DNA of 64,000 nucleotides. Origin: Melaminivora jejuensis (GTDB taxonomy: Bacteria > Pseudomonadota > Gammaproteobacteria > Burkholderiales > Burkholderiaceae_C). The notes under the pieces were generated by a model. That model did no database searches and had not been told where the DNA came from. It worked only from the letters and a program-made list of their open reading frames with translations. Positions 17,054 to 26,408 of this stretch are shown here, one piece after another. Made by a program: the position numbers and the translations under genes. Within the stretch, counting starts at the first letter, position 1, and every line of letters begins with the position of its first letter. The stretch is from positions 62,001 through 126,000 of the forward strand of contig NZ_JACWIJ010000002.1 in assembly GCF_017811175.1 (NCBI RefSeq). Direction: 5' to 3'.

Positions 17054-17308
17054 ATGACCATGAATGCCGCCCAACTCAAGGACATCATTGCCGCCGGCCT
17101 GGAGTGCGAATACATCGAGCTGGACGGCGATGGCCGCCACTGGTTTGCCACCATCGTCTCGCCCGAGTTCGAGGGCAAGCGCCAAATCCAGCGCCACCAG
17201 CGCGTCTATGCCACCCTGGGCAGCCGCATGGCGACCGACGAGGTACACGCCCTGTCCATGAAGACGCTGACGCCGCAGGAGTGGCGCAGCGAGCAGACGC
17301 AGGCCTGA
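17054..17308 (+). CDS. BolA/IbaG-family protein
   Basis: Small BolA-family protein of 84 residues, IbaG-like, which in other bacteria works with monothiol glutaredoxins in iron-sulfur cluster handling and acid stress. The BolA core is visible as DGRHWFATIVSPEFEGKRQIQRHQRVYATLGSRM and EVHALSMKTLTPQEW. An AAGGAG ribosome binding site lies 7 bases before the ATG. In many Burkholderiales the next gene is murA; here hisG follows directly, with only an 89-bp gap filled by a repeat. grxD at 58.2-58.5 kb is a candidate partner. Confidence 0.87.
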   Translation: MTMNAAQLKDIIAAGLECEYIELDGDGRHWFATIVSPEFEGKRQIQRHQRVYATLGSRMATDEVHALSMKTLTPQEWRSEQTQA

Positions 17309-17333
17309 TCCGGGGCTTGATCCAGGATTCCTG

Positions 17334-17397
17334 AAACTATTGTTTTGATAGCTGAAAGCGCTTGTCCAGCAAGGGCTACAGCCGTTTTTCGCCACAA
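17334..17397 (+). repeat. Dispersed three-hairpin repeat, copy C
   Basis: Hairpin 1 CTAT (17337-17340) with ATAG (17348-17351); hairpin 2 CTTG (17361-17364) with CAAG (17370-17373); the third hairpin is degenerate. It ends at the hisG start codon and fills the gap where murA often lies in related genomes. Confidence 0.8.
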
Positions 17398-18075
17398 ATG
17401 ACCCCGCACATCACCCTGGCCCTGTCCAAAGGCCGCATCTTCGAGGAAACGCTGCCGCTGCTGGCCGCTGCCGGCATCGAGGTGCTGGAAGACCCGGAAA
17501 AATCGCGCAAGCTGATCCTGCCCACCAACCGGCCCGAGGTGCGCGTGGTGCTGGTGCGCGCCACCGACGTGCCGACCTACGTGCAGTACGGCGGCGCCGA
17601 CATCGGCGTGGCCGGCAAGGACTCGCTGATCGAGCACGGCGGCCAGGGGCTGTTTCGGCCACTGGATTTGCAGATCGCCAAATGCCGCGTCAGCGTCGCC
17701 GTGCGCGCCGACTTCGACTACGCGCAGGCCGTGCGCCAGGGCGCGCGCCTGAAGGTGGCGACCAAGTACACGGCCATCGCGCGCGACTTCTTCTCGGCCA
17801 AGGGCGTACACGTCGATCTGATCAAGCTCTACGGCAGCATGGAGCTGGCGCCGCTCACCGGCCTGGCCGACGCCATCGTCGATCTGGTCTCCACCGGCAA
17901 CACCCTCAAGGCCAACCACCTGGTCGAGGTCGAGCAGATCATGGACATCAGCTCGCACCTGGTGGTCAACCAGGCGGCGCTGAAGCTCAAGCAGCAGCCC
18001 TTGAAGCGCATCATCGACGCCTTTGCCGCTGCCATCGCCGACACCGGCGCCGCCCGCTCGAATGGAGTTGCATGA
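17398..18075 (+). CDS. hisG: ATP phosphoribosyltransferase, short form
   Basis: First enzyme of histidine synthesis, joining ATP and PRPP. At 225 residues it is the short HisG form, lacking the C-terminal regulatory domain, so by family knowledge it needs HisZ for activity and feedback control. No hisZ is in this window. [15 protein letters not shown] and the PRPP loop [11 protein letters not shown] are clear. The start at 17398 is the conserved [13 protein letters not shown] position; the upstream extension would be repeat-encoded. No ribosome binding site is visible because the repeat abuts the ATG. It overlaps hisD by 4 bp. Confidence 0.95.
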   Translation: MTPHITLALSKGRIFEETLPLLAAAGIEVLEDPEKSRKLILPTNRPEVRVVLVRATDVPTYVQYGGADIGVAGKDSLIEHGGQGLFRPLDLQIAKCRVSVAVRADFDYAQAVRQGARLKVATKYTAIARDFFSAKGVHVDLIKLYGSMELAPLTGLADAIVDLVSTGNTLKANHLVEVEQIMDISSHLVVNQAALKLKQQPLKRIIDAFAAAIADTGAARSNGVA

Positions 18076-19409
18076 CTATGAAATTGCTAGCTGCTCCCGC
18101 ACGCCTGTCAACGGTTTCAAGCACTTTTGATGCTGATCTTGCAGCGCGCCTGCACTGGTCTGCCGAGCAGGACGCGGCCATCGAGCAGCGCGTGGCGGAC
18201 ATCCTGGCCGACGTGCGTGCGCGCGGCGACGGGGCGCTGCTGGAGTACACCCAGCGCTTCGACGGCCTGCACGCGGGCAGCGTGGCCGAGCTGGCCCTGC
18301 AGCCCGATGAGCTGCGCGCCGCTTATCGCGGCCTGCCGCCCGAGCAGCAGCACGCCCTGACGAGCGCCGCCGAGCGCGTGCGCCGCTACCACGAGGCGCA
18401 AAAGCGCGCCAGCGGCGAGAGCTGGAGCTACCGCGATGCGGACGGCACGCTGCTGGGGCAGAAAGTCACGCCGCTCGATCGTGTCGGCATCTACGTGCCC
18501 GGCGGCAAGGCGGCGTATCCCAGCAGCGTGCTGATGAACGCCATCCCCGCGCAGGTCGCGGGCGTGGCCGAGATCGTCATGGTCGTGCCCACGCCGCAGG
18601 GCGCGAAAAATGCCCTGGTGCTGGCCGCCGCGCACATCGCCGGCGTGACGCGCGCCTACACCATCGGCGGCGCGCAGGCCGTGGCCGCGCTGGCCTATGG
18701 CACCGAAACCGTGCCCAGGGTGGACAAGATCACCGGCCCGGGCAATGCCTACGTAGCCAGCGCCAAGAAGCGCGTGTTCGGCCAGGTCGGCATCGACATG
18801 ATTGCCGGCCCCAGCGAAATCCTGGTGCTGGCCGACGGCTCGACGCCGCCGGACTGGGTGGCGATGGACTTGTTTTCGCAGGCCGAGCACGACGAGCTGG
18901 CCCAATCCATCCTGCTGTGCCCGGACGCGGCCTACATCGACCAAGTCCAGGCCGCCATCGAGCGCCTGCTGCCCGAGATGCCGCGCGCGGCCATCATCGC
19001 CAGGAGCCTGTCCGACCGCGGCGCGCTGATCCACACGCGCAGCATGGAAGAAGCCTGCGAGATCTCCAACCGCATCGCGCCCGAGCACCTGGAAGTCGCC
19101 AGCCGCGAGCCGCACCGCTGGGAGCCGCTGCTGCGCCACGCCGGCGCCATCTTCCTGGGCGCCTACACCAGCGAATCCCTGGGCGACTACTGCGCCGGCC
19201 CCAACCACGTGCTGCCGACCAGCGGCACGGCGCGCTTTTCCTCGCCGCTGGGGGTGTATGACTTCCAGAAGCGCTCCAGCCTCATCGAAGTCAGCGAGCA
19301 GGGCGCCCAGACCCTGGGCCGCATCGCCAGCGTGCTGGCGCACGGCGAGGGCCTGCAGGGGCACGCGCGGGCGGCGGAGATGCGGCTGACGCAGCCGGCC
19401 AGCCGCTGA
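18072..19409 (+). CDS. hisD: Histidinol dehydrogenase
   Basis: Zinc enzyme catalysing the last two oxidations from histidinol to histidine, 445 residues. Conserved motifs include RVGIYVPGG (about 137-145), the metal-ligand region [18 protein letters not shown], and EHLEVA followed by [20 protein letters not shown]. Its ATG overlaps the hisG stop, with GGAG just upstream. The first residues [13 protein letters not shown] come from sequence resembling the dispersed repeat, so the extreme N-terminus may be repeat-derived. Confidence 0.95.
   Translation: MTMKLLAAPARLSTVSSTFDADLAARLHWSAEQDAAIEQRVADILADVRARGDGALLEYTQRFDGLHAGSVAELALQPDELRAAYRGLPPEQQHALTSAAERVRRYHEAQKRASGESWSYRDADGTLLGQKVTPLDRVGIYVPGGKAAYPSSVLMNAIPAQVAGVAEIVMVVPTPQGAKNALVLAAAHIAGVTRAYTIGGAQAVAALAYGTETVPRVDKITGPGNAYVASAKKRVFGQVGIDMIAGPSEILVLADGSTPPDWVAMDLFSQAEHDELAQSILLCPDAAYIDQVQAAIERLLPEMPRAAIIARSLSDRGALIHTRSMEEACEISNRIAPEHLEVASREPHRWEPLLRHAGAIFLGAYTSESLGDYCAGPNHVLPTSGTARFSSPLGVYDFQKRSSLIEVSEQGAQTLGRIASVLAHGEGLQGHARAAEMRLTQPASR
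18076..18124. repeat. Possible degenerate repeat copy D at hisD start
   Basis: TAGCTGCTCCCGCACGCC then TGTCAACGGTTT aligns with copy A at about 22 of 30 positions. It is coding (hisD N-terminus) and lacks the hairpin 2 core, so relatedness is uncertain. Confidence 0.3.
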
Positions 19410-19449
19410 ACCGGCCCTTGCCCGCCTGACTTGCCGTACAGGGTCTCCC

Positions 19450-20595
19450 ATGTCCACCACTCAGCCCCCTCAGCCCACTGCCACAGTCCCCACCACCACG
19501 GCCGCCCTGCAGCGCATTCGCGCCGATGTGCGCGCCATGCAGGCCTACCACGTCGCGCCATCCGACGGCCTGCTCAAGATGGATGCCATGGAAAACCCAT
19601 TCGCCCTGCCGCCCGAGCTGCAGCAGGCGCTGGGCGAGCGTCTGGGGCGGCTGGAGCTCAACCGCTACCCCGGTGCGCGCCAAGAAGACCTGAAGGCCGC
19701 CCTGGCGCAGCACGCCGGCGCGCCAGCGGGCAGCGCCCTGATCCTGGGCAACGGCTCGGACGAGCTGATCACGCTGCTGGCCCTGGCCTGCGCCCAGCCG
19801 GCGCACGGCAGCCGCGCCAAGGTGCTGGCGCCCATGCCGGGTTTTGTCATGTACCCCATGAGCGCGCAGCTGCAGGGGCTGGACTTCGTCGGCGTGCCGC
19901 TGACCGAGGACTTTGCGCTCGACGAGGCCGCCATGCTGGCCGCCATCGAAGAGCACCGCCCGGCCATCACCTACCTCGCCTACCCCAACAACCCCACGGC
20001 CACGCTGTGGGACGAGGCCGTGGTGCAGCGCATCATCGACGCCGCCGGCGCCCAGGGCGGCCTGGTGGTCATGGACGAGGCTTACCAGCCCTTTGCCAGC
20101 CGCTCGTGGATCGAGAACCTGCGCGGGCAGCCCGAGCGCAACGGCCATGTGCTGCTGATGCGCACGCTGTCCAAGTTCGGCCTGGCCGGCGTGCGCCTGG
20201 GCTATCTGATCGGCCCGGCGGCGCTGGTGGCCGAGATCGACAAGGTGCGTCCGCCCTATAACGTCAGCGTGCTCAACTGCGAGGCGGCGCTGTTCGCCCT
20301 GGAGCACGCCGAGGTCTTCGCCCGGCAGGCCGCCGAGCTGCGCACCCAGCGCGAGCTGCTGATCGAACGCCTGCGCGCCATGCCCGGCGTTGCGCGCGTG
20401 TGGGACAGCCAGGCCAACATGGTGCTGATCCGCGTGGCGGATGCCGCCCGCACCTTTGCCGACATGCGCGCGCGCAAAGTCCTTGTCAAGAACGTTTCTA
20501 CAATGCACCCGCTGCTGGCCGGCTGCCTGCGCCTCACGGTGGGCAGCGCTGCGGAAAATGACCAGATGCTGGCAGCGCTTGAGGCTTCGCTATGA
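19450..20595 (+). CDS. hisC: Histidinol-phosphate aminotransferase
   Basis: PLP-dependent class I/II aminotransferase converting imidazole-acetol phosphate to histidinol phosphate. The 381-residue protein has LGNGSDELI (about 98-106), [11 protein letters not shown] (about 177-187), [10 protein letters not shown], and the PLP lysine in [13 protein letters not shown] (about 240-252). It starts 40 bp after hisD and overlaps hisB by 4 bp. Confidence 0.94.
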   Translation: MSTTQPPQPTATVPTTTAALQRIRADVRAMQAYHVAPSDGLLKMDAMENPFALPPELQQALGERLGRLELNRYPGARQEDLKAALAQHAGAPAGSALILGNGSDELITLLALACAQPAHGSRAKVLAPMPGFVMYPMSAQLQGLDFVGVPLTEDFALDEAAMLAAIEEHRPAITYLAYPNNPTATLWDEAVVQRIIDAAGAQGGLVVMDEAYQPFASRSWIENLRGQPERNGHVLLMRTLSKFGLAGVRLGYLIGPAALVAEIDKVRPPYNVSVLNCEAALFALEHAEVFARQAAELRTQRELLIERLRAMPGVARVWDSQANMVLIRVADAARTFADMRARKVLVKNVSTMHPLLAGCLRLTVGSAAENDQMLAALEASL

Positions 20596-21227
20596 CTTCT
20601 TCTGCTCTCGTTCCTTCCACATCCCCTGACCCGTTTGCCGAACGCACCGCCGAGGTGGCGCGCAGCACCGCCGAGACGCGCATCCGCGTGCGCATCAACC
20701 TGGACGGCACGGGCAAGTCGCGCCTGGCCACGGGCATCGGCTTCTTCGACCACATGCTCGAGCAGATCGCCCGCCATGGCCTGATCGACCTGGACATCGA
20801 GTGCGAGGGCGACCTGCACATCGACGGCCATCACACTGTGGAGGATGTCGGCATCACCCTGGGCCAGGCGTTTGCGCGCGCGCTGGGCGACAAGAAGGGC
20901 ATCAGCCGCTACGGCCATGCCTACGTGCCGCTCGATGAGGCGCTGACGCGTGTGGTCATCGACTTTTCCGGTCGGCCGGGCCTGCATCTGCACATCCCGT
21001 TCACGGCAGCCAGCATCGGCGGCTTCGACACGCAGCTGACCTACGAATTCTTCCAGGGCTTTGCCAACCACGCCCAGGCCACGCTGCACATCGACAACCT
21101 CAAGGGCATCAACGCGCACCACCAGTGCGAGACGGTGTTCAAGGCCTTTGCCCGCGCGCTGCGCACGGCACTGGAGCGCGACGCACGCATGGCTGGCATC
21201 ATCCCCTCGACCAAGGGCGCCCTCTGA
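20592..21227 (+). CDS. hisB: Imidazoleglycerol-phosphate dehydratase (monofunctional)
   Basis: Manganese enzyme of histidine synthesis, 211 residues, without the histidinol-phosphatase domain fused in E. coli. The two metal-binding motifs are [17 protein letters not shown] with [11 protein letters not shown], and the second-half repeat ending [19 protein letters not shown]. The first ~18 residues are a variable extension. A phosphatase for histidinol phosphate is not in the window. Repeat copy E separates it from hisH. Confidence 0.95.
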   Translation: MTSSALVPSTSPDPFAERTAEVARSTAETRIRVRINLDGTGKSRLATGIGFFDHMLEQIARHGLIDLDIECEGDLHIDGHHTVEDVGITLGQAFARALGDKKGISRYGHAYVPLDEALTRVVIDFSGRPGLHLHIPFTAASIGGFDTQLTYEFFQGFANHAQATLHIDNLKGINAHHQCETVFKAFARALRTALERDARMAGIIPSTKGAL

Positions 21228-21229
21228 AA

Positions 21230-21288
21230 ATATAGGCAAAATAGCCTGAAACCCTTGTCCAGCCTGCGCTAGCAGCTATGAAAAAACA
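21230..21288 (-). repeat. Dispersed repeat, copy E (variant core)
   Basis: Read on the minus strand it has ATAGCTGCTAGCGCAGGC, TGGACAAGGG, and a short stem AGGC (21234-21237) with GCCT (21244-21247). It has the same variant core as copy A. The hisH ATG (21278) lies inside it. Confidence 0.7.
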
Positions 21289-21946
21289 AGCAAACACCGT
21301 CGCCGTGGTCGATTACGGCATGGGCAATCTGCGCTCGGTGGCGCAGGCCGTGCAGGCGGCGGCGCAGGGGCTGGAGTGCCATGTGCTCATCACCTCGCGC
21401 CCCGAGGACGTGGCCGCCGCCGAGCGCCTGGTGCTGCCCGGCCAGGGCGCCATGCCCGACTGCATGGCCGAGCTGCGCGCCAGCGGCTTGCTGCAGGCGC
21501 TGCTGGAGGCGGCGCAGCACAAGCCGCTGTTCGGCGTGTGCGTGGGGATGCAGATGCTGCTGGAGCACAGCGCCGAGGGCGATACGCCCGGCCTCGCCCT
21601 GATCCCCGGCGAGGTGGTCAAGTTCGACCTGGCCGGCCGCACCCAGCCCGACGGCAGCCGCTGCAAGGTGCCGCAGATGGGCTGGAACCGCGTGCGCCAG
21701 GCGCGCCACACGGGCCAGGCGCACCCGCTGTGGGCCGGCGTGCCGGACAACAGTTTTTTCTATTTCGTACACAGCTTCTATGCCCGCCCGCGCGACAGCG
21801 CACATGTCGCCGGCGAGGCCGACTATGGCGGGCCGTTCGCTGCCGCCATCGCACGCGATAATGTTTTTGCCACCCAGTTCCACCCGGAAAAGAGCGCGGC
21901 CCACGGCCTGCAGCTCTATCGCAATTTCTTGACCTGGAAACCCTGA
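21278..21946 (+). CDS. hisH: Imidazole glycerol phosphate synthase, glutaminase subunit
   Basis: Glutaminase that supplies ammonia to HisF, 222 residues. Class I amidotransferase features are [11 protein letters not shown] at the N-terminus, nucleophile Cys in [12 protein letters not shown] (about 85-96) and the His/Glu pair in [20 protein letters not shown]. The ATG is embedded in repeat copy E (MKKQANT is partly repeat-derived), and there is no clear ribosome binding site. Confidence 0.95.
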   Translation: MKKQANTVAVVDYGMGNLRSVAQAVQAAAQGLECHVLITSRPEDVAAAERLVLPGQGAMPDCMAELRASGLLQALLEAAQHKPLFGVCVGMQMLLEHSAEGDTPGLALIPGEVVKFDLAGRTQPDGSRCKVPQMGWNRVRQARHTGQAHPLWAGVPDNSFFYFVHSFYARPRDSAHVAGEADYGGPFAAAIARDNVFATQFHPEKSAAHGLQLYRNFLTWKP

Positions 21947-21993
21947 CCCTTGTCCTGTCCGCTCCGGCCCGCCGGCGCCTTCTCTCCACGACC

Positions 21994-22734
21994 ATGCTGC
22001 TCATTCCCGCCATCGACCTCAAGGACGGCCACTGCGTTCGCCTCAAGCAAGGCGACATGGACCAATCGACCACCTTCGGCGAAGACCCTGCCGCCATGGC
22101 CCGGCGCTGGCTCGATGCCGGCGCGCGCCGCCTGCATCTGGTTGATCTCAATGGCGCCTTTGCCGGCCAGCCCAAGAACAAGGCGGCCATCAAGTCCATC
22201 CTGGCCGAGGTCGGCGAGGACATCCCCGTGCAGCTGGGTGGCGGCATCCGCGACCTGGACACCATCGAGCGCTACATCGACGCCGGCATCTCCTACGTCA
22301 TCATCGGCACCGCCGCCGTGAAGAACCCCGGCTTTCTGAAGGACGCCTGCAGCGCCTTTGCCGGCCACATCATCGTCGGCCTGGACGCCAAGGACGGCAA
22401 GGTGGCCACCGACGGCTGGAGCAAGCTCACCGGCCACGAGGTGGTCGATCTGGCCCGGAAATTCCAGGACTGGGGCGTCGAGTCCATCATCTACACCGAC
22501 ATTGGCCGCGACGGGATGCTCAGCGGCATCAACATCGAGGCCACGGTGCGGCTGGCGCAGGCGCTCACGATTCCCGTGATCGCCTCGGGCGGCCTGGCCG
22601 GCCTGGCCGACATCGAGCGCCTGTGCGCGGTCGAAGGCGAGGGCGTCGAGGGCGTGATCTGCGGGCGCGCCATCTACTCGGGCGACCTGGACTTTGCCGC
22701 CGCCCAGCAGCGTGCCGACGAGCTGACGGCCTGA
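21994..22734 (+). CDS. hisA: ProFAR isomerase
   Basis: TIM-barrel isomerase of the fourth histidine step, 246 residues. The N-terminal [20 protein letters not shown] contains the catalytic Asp, and the second catalytic Asp is in [12 protein letters not shown]. Phosphate loops [10 protein letters not shown] and IASGGLAG are present. It follows hisH by 47 bp and precedes hisF. Confidence 0.95.
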   Translation: MLLIPAIDLKDGHCVRLKQGDMDQSTTFGEDPAAMARRWLDAGARRLHLVDLNGAFAGQPKNKAAIKSILAEVGEDIPVQLGGGIRDLDTIERYIDAGISYVIIGTAAVKNPGFLKDACSAFAGHIIVGLDAKDGKVATDGWSKLTGHEVVDLARKFQDWGVESIIYTDIGRDGMLSGINIEATVRLAQALTIPVIASGGLAGLADIERLCAVEGEGVEGVICGRAIYSGDLDFAAAQQRADELTA

Positions 22735-22819
22735 GCGGCCCCGGCCCGCCGCGCCTTTTCCCCTCCCGTCCGGGCCTTGCGCGCCCGGGCCGTTTTCACC
22801 CCATCGGAGCCGCCTGCCC

Positions 22820-23599
22820 ATGCTGGCCAAACGCATCATCCCCTGCCTGGACGTGACCGGAGGCCGGGTCGTCAAGGGCGTCAATTTCGTCGAACTGCGC
22901 GACGCCGGCGACCCGGTGGAGATCGCCGCGCGCTACAACGAGCAGGGCGCCGACGAGCTCACCTTCCTGGACATCACCGCCACCAGCGACGGGCGCGACC
23001 TGATCCTGCCCATCATCGAGGCCGTGGCCAGCCAGGTCTTCATCCCGCTCACCGTGGGCGGCGGCGTGCGCAGCGTGGCCGACGTGCGCCGGCTGCTCAA
23101 TGCCGGTGCCGACAAGGTCAGCTTCAACTCGGCCGCCATCCAGACGCCCGAGGTCATCGACGAGGCCAGCGGCAAGTACGGCGCGCAGTGCATCGTCGTG
23201 GCCATCGATGCCAAGCGCCGCCAGGGCGGCGAGGTGGCCGAGCGCGGCGAAGGCTGGGATGTCTATAGCCACGGCGGGCGCAGGAACACCGGCATGGATG
23301 CCGTGCAATGGGCTGCCGAGATGGCGCGGCGCGGCGCCGGCGAAATCCTGCTGACCAGCATGGATCGCGACGGCACCAAGAGCGGCTTCGACCTGCAGCT
23401 CACGCGCGCCGTGAGCGATGCGGTGGAGGTGCCGGTCATCGCCTCGGGCGGCGTGGGCAATCTGGATCACCTGGCCGATGGCGTGAGCGAGGGCGGGGCG
23501 GACGCCGTGCTGGCGGCCAGCATCTTCCACTACGGCGAGTTCACCGTGCGCCAGGCCAAGGAGCATCTGCGCGCGCGCGGCATCCCGGTGCGGCTGTGA
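22820..23599 (+). CDS. hisF: Imidazole glycerol phosphate synthase, cyclase subunit
   Basis: TIM-barrel cyclase partner of HisH, 259 residues. [20 protein letters not shown] carries the first catalytic Asp (about residue 11), and [13 protein letters not shown] the second. Phosphate loops TVGGGVRSV and IASGGVGN are intact. HisF is structurally related to HisA, and the two genes are adjacent. Repeat copy F follows, between hisF and hisI. Confidence 0.95.
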   Translation: MLAKRIIPCLDVTGGRVVKGVNFVELRDAGDPVEIAARYNEQGADELTFLDITATSDGRDLILPIIEAVASQVFIPLTVGGGVRSVADVRRLLNAGADKVSFNSAAIQTPEVIDEASGKYGAQCIVVAIDAKRRQGGEVAERGEGWDVYSHGGRRNTGMDAVQWAAEMARRGAGEILLTSMDRDGTKSGFDLQLTRAVSDAVEVPVIASGGVGNLDHLADGVSEGGADAVLAASIFHYGEFTVRQAKEHLRARGIPVRL

Positions 23600-23639
23600 C
23601 TGCAAGCGGATTGCCGGCCGTGTTTCAAGCCGTATTTCA

Positions 23640-23698
23640 AGCCAAATCGGCTGCAAACCCTTGTCTGGCAAGCGGTGGCAGCTATCATTTTTGATGAT
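23640..23698 (-). repeat. Dispersed three-hairpin repeat, copy F
   Basis: All three stems are present: AGCC (23640-23643) with GGCT (23649-23652); CTTG (23660-23663) with CAAG (23669-23672); and ATCAT (23684-23688) with ATGAT (23694-23698). The ninemer TTTCAAGCC occurs twice just upstream. Confidence 0.85.
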
Positions 23699-23710
23699 GA
23701 ACAGGATTCC

Positions 23711-24121
23711 ATGAACGCTGCTGATGACACCTGTGCCTGGCTGGATCGGGTGCGCTGGGACGAGCGCGGCCTGGTGCCGGCCATCGCTCAGGAGGCCGGC
23801 AGCGGCGACGTGCTGATGCTGGCCTGGATGAACCGCGAGGCGCTGCAAAAGACCGCCGAGCTGGGCCGCGCCGTGTACTTCAGCCGCTCGCGTGGCAAGC
23901 TGTGGTTCAAGGGCGAGGAGTCGGGCCACGTGCAGACGGTGCATGAGATCCGCCTGGACTGCGACGCCGACGTGGTGCTGCTGCGCGTGACCCAGCAAGG
24001 CCATGATCCGGCAATAGCCTGCCACACCGGGCGGCACAGCTGCTTCTTCAGTGTCCTGCGGGACGGGCAGTGGCAGGCCGTCGATCCGGTCTTGAAAGAC
24101 CCGGCCAGCATCTACAACTGA
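23711..24121 (+). CDS. hisI: Phosphoribosyl-AMP cyclohydrolase
   Basis: Zinc/magnesium hydrolase opening the adenine ring of PR-AMP, 136 residues. Motifs are [29 protein letters not shown], the metal-binding [11 protein letters not shown] and [10 protein letters not shown]. The start at 23711 has AGGA upstream. hisI and hisE are separate genes, not the fused HisIE of enterobacteria. The repeat above it could attenuate or stabilise the transcript. Confidence 0.93.
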   Translation: MNAADDTCAWLDRVRWDERGLVPAIAQEAGSGDVLMLAWMNREALQKTAELGRAVYFSRSRGKLWFKGEESGHVQTVHEIRLDCDADVVLLRVTQQGHDPAIACHTGRHSCFFSVLRDGQWQAVDPVLKDPASIYN

Positions 24122-24127
24122 CACCCC

Positions 24128-24520
24128 ATGTCCACCAGCAGCAACGATTCCCTGGCCCGCCTGGCCGCCATCATCGACAGCCGCAAGCCCGAGCGCGGCG
24201 GCGACGCCACGAGCAGCTACGTCGCGCGCCTGCTGCACAAGGGGCCGGATGCCTTTCTGAAGAAGATCGGCGAGGAGGCCACCGAGGTCGTCATGGCCGC
24301 CAAGGACGTGCAGCACGGCAGCGCCGAGGCGGCCACACTGGTCTATGAAGTGGCCGACCTGTGGTTCCACAGCATGATCGCGTTGGCGCACTTCGGCCTG
24401 CAGCCGGCCGATGTGATCGCCGAGCTGGAGCGCCGCGAAGGCACCAGCGGCATCGAGGAAAAGGCGCTGCGCAAGGTGCAATCGCGCGAGCGCGAGGACG
24501 CAGGAGGTGCCACGCCGTGA
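24128..24520 (+). CDS. hisE: Phosphoribosyl-ATP pyrophosphatase
   Basis: Second histidine-pathway enzyme, removing pyrophosphate from PR-ATP. The 130-residue protein has the all-alpha MazG-like fold signature: [31 protein letters not shown] with metal-binding acidic residues, then [18 protein letters not shown]. It lies 6 bp after hisI. Its stop overlaps the GTG start of the next gene. Confidence 0.93.
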   Translation: MSTSSNDSLARLAAIIDSRKPERGGDATSSYVARLLHKGPDAFLKKIGEEATEVVMAAKDVQHGSAEAATLVYEVADLWFHSMIALAHFGLQPADVIAELERREGTSGIEEKALRKVQSREREDAGGATP

Positions 24521-24900
24521 ACCGCGACATCATCGATATCGAGCCCGACCAGCGCGCCAATTCGCTCAAGGCCATCGGCTGGGTCAGCTATGTGCTGCAC
24601 CTGATCGTCGCCCTGGGTGCAGTGCTGCCGGGTACGCAGCCGGGTGCGGCGCTGCTGATCGTGGCGCTGATCATCGACCTGGTGAAAAAGAGCGACGCCG
24701 AGGGCACCTGGCAGGCCAGCCATTTCTCCTGGCGCATCCGCACCGTGATCTGGGCCGGTGTGCTGTACGTGCTGACGGCGCCGCTGTGGCTGCTGATCTT
24801 CCCGGGCTGGATTGCCTGGGGCCTGATCTCCATCTGGTTTCTGTATCGCATCGTGCTGGGCATGGTGGCCATGAACAAGAACCAGGTCGTTCGTCCCTGA
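24517..24900 (+). CDS. DUF4870-like small membrane protein
   Basis: Hypothetical inner-membrane protein of 127 residues with three hydrophobic segments (about 24-50, 73-92 and 95-115). It resembles the DUF4870/Tic20-like families often placed after hisE in betaproteobacteria. The GTG start is supported by AGGAGG 9 bases upstream and by coupling to hisE (GTGA overlap). No function can be assigned. Confidence 0.75.
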   Translation: MNRDIIDIEPDQRANSLKAIGWVSYVLHLIVALGAVLPGTQPGAALLIVALIIDLVKKSDAEGTWQASHFSWRIRTVIWAGVLYVLTAPLWLLIFPGWIAWGLISIWFLYRIVLGMVAMNKNQVVRP

Positions 24901-24937
24901 GGTAGGGTGTCGTCTAGGCGCGGCGCGCTGGATGCCG

Positions 24938-24997
24938 GTTGTGCGATGAGCGTCGGGCGTTCGGCGCAAGCAGCCGCAAGGGCCGCCGACGCACAAC
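24938..24997. repeat. Imperfect inverted repeat before the HIT gene
   Basis: GTTGTGCG...GTCGG (24938-24956) opposes CCGACGCACAAC (24986-24997). It lies in the 133-bp gap between the DUF4870-like gene and the HIT gene. No T-run follows, so it is not a standard terminator. Confidence 0.3.
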
Positions 24998-25033
24998 GCA
25001 TGACGCTCAACCTCACCTTCTCTTCCCGCCATC

Positions 25034-25393
25034 ATGAAACACGACCCCGATTGCCTGTTCTGCAAGATCGCCGCCGGCCAGATCCCGTCCAGGAAGGTCT
25101 ATGAGGACGAGCAGGTCTTCGCCTTCCACGACATCGCCCCCTGGGCGCCGGTGCATTTCCTGGTCATCCCCAAGCAGCACATCCCGTCCATGGCAGCGGT
25201 GACGCCCGAACACTCGGCGCTGCTGGGCCACATGCTGACCCTGGCACCCAGGCTGGCGCAGCAAGAAGGCTGCAACCCTTATCCCGAGGGCGGCTTTCGC
25301 CTGGTCATCAACACCGGCGAGGAGGGCGGGCAGGAGATCCACCACCTGCACCTGCACGTCATCGGCGGCCCGCGGCCCTGGAAGAAGGGCTGA
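25034..25393 (+). CDS. HIT-family nucleotide-binding protein (HinT-like)
   Basis: Histidine-triad hydrolase, probably a purine nucleoside phosphoramidase. The 119-residue protein has CLFCKIAAGQIPSRKVYEDE at the N-terminus and the HIT motif HHLHLHVIGG (about 105-114) with the catalytic His. It sits between the his operon and tatABC, a position conserved in betaproteobacteria. Its natural substrate is unknown. Confidence 0.92.
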   Translation: MKHDPDCLFCKIAAGQIPSRKVYEDEQVFAFHDIAPWAPVHFLVIPKQHIPSMAAVTPEHSALLGHMLTLAPRLAQQEGCNPYPEGGFRLVINTGEEGGQEIHHLHLHVIGGPRPWKKG

Positions 25394-25514
25394 GCGCATG
25401 GGCATCGCCAGGGCCGTGGCCGGCCCGGCGTCTAAAATGGCCTGGATTCGTGGCACCCGTCAGCCGGCAGCGGCGTCCGGGTTGAAGCGAGCGAGCAAAC
25501 ATTAGGAGATTTTC

Positions 25515-25760
25515 ATGGGTACGTTTTCCATCTGGCACTGGCTGGTGGTGCTCTTGATCGTGGTGCTGGTCTTCGGCACCAAGAAGCTCAAGAACATCGG
25601 CTCCGATCTGGGCGGCGCCGTCAAGGGCTTCAAGGACGGTATGCGCGACGGCTCTGCCGAGGCCGATGCTGCGGCCCAGCCGCCAGTGGGCCAGGTGACG
25701 GGCAATGCCCCGTCCGCCGACCGCTCCACCATCGATGTCGAAGCCCGGCGCAAGGGCTGA
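25515..25760 (+). CDS. tatA: Sec-independent translocase subunit TatA
   Basis: Pore-forming subunit of the twin-arginine system that exports folded proteins. The 81-residue product has an N-terminal helix (about 4-20), the hinge [21 protein letters not shown] and a polar tail. A TAGGAG ribosome binding site is 8 bases upstream. It is the first gene of tatABC. The window also encodes proteins with twin-arginine-like signals (at 56055-56720 and mlaC). Confidence 0.94.
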   Translation: MGTFSIWHWLVVLLIVVLVFGTKKLKNIGSDLGGAVKGFKDGMRDGSAEADAAAQPPVGQVTGNAPSADRSTIDVEARRKG

Positions 25761-25811
25761 AGTGCCTGATGCTGCCTGCATCTGCCCCCTGCACCGTCCG
25801 CTGAAGCCCGC

Positions 25812-26303
25812 ATGATCGACATCGGCCTGTCCAAGATGGCATTGATCGGCGCCGTGGCGCTGGTCGTCATCGGCCCGGAGAAACTGCCGCGCGTGGCGCG
25901 CACCGTGGGCACGCTGCTGGGCAAGGCGCAGCGCTACGTCGCCGACGTCAAGGCCGAGGTCAACCGCTCCATGGAGCTCGACGAGCTGCGCAAGATGAAG
26001 AGCGACATCGAGGGCGCGGCGCGCGATGTCGAGCACAGCATCCGCACCGAGGCCGGCAATTTCGAGAAGGACTGGAATCAGGCCGTCGCCGGGCTGGAGT
26101 CCTCCGCCGACGGCAGTGCCGGTGCGGCGTCCGGCTTTGCCGATGCGTCGGCAGTGGTGCCCAGCTATCGCCATCCGGGCAAGAACTGGCGCCTCAAGCG
26201 CGCCGCCGTGCCGCGCTGGTACAAGGCGCGCGCCGGCGTGCGCACCCATGTGCAATCGGGTGCGGCGCGCGTGGCGCGCTTTCGGCCCCGCAAGTTCCGC
26301 TGA
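25812..26303 (+). CDS. tatB: Sec-independent translocase subunit TatB
   Basis: Works with TatC in recognising twin-arginine signal peptides. The 163-residue protein has the TatB N-terminus [33 protein letters not shown], with the Pro hinge after the helix, followed by a long amphipathic charged helix (about 30-105). The basic C-terminal tail is variable. It lies 51 bp after tatA. Confidence 0.93.
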   Translation: MIDIGLSKMALIGAVALVVIGPEKLPRVARTVGTLLGKAQRYVADVKAEVNRSMELDELRKMKSDIEGAARDVEHSIRTEAGNFEKDWNQAVAGLESSADGSAGAASGFADASAVVPSYRHPGKNWRLKRAAVPRWYKARAGVRTHVQSGAARVARFRPRKFR

Positions 26304-26408
26304 GAGGCCTGGGCCTTTCCCCTTGAACCCTGGCACCGGCAGCCCGCTTGACGACCGCCGGTGCAGCGGCGCCCCGCTGCCGGTGGCAGCGCGCCGCCAC
26401 CTGAAGCC

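Noticed and set aside
22796..24481. 561-codon open frame antisense to hisF-hisI-hisE
   Set aside because: Spans several his genes and repeat copy F; no domain recognised.
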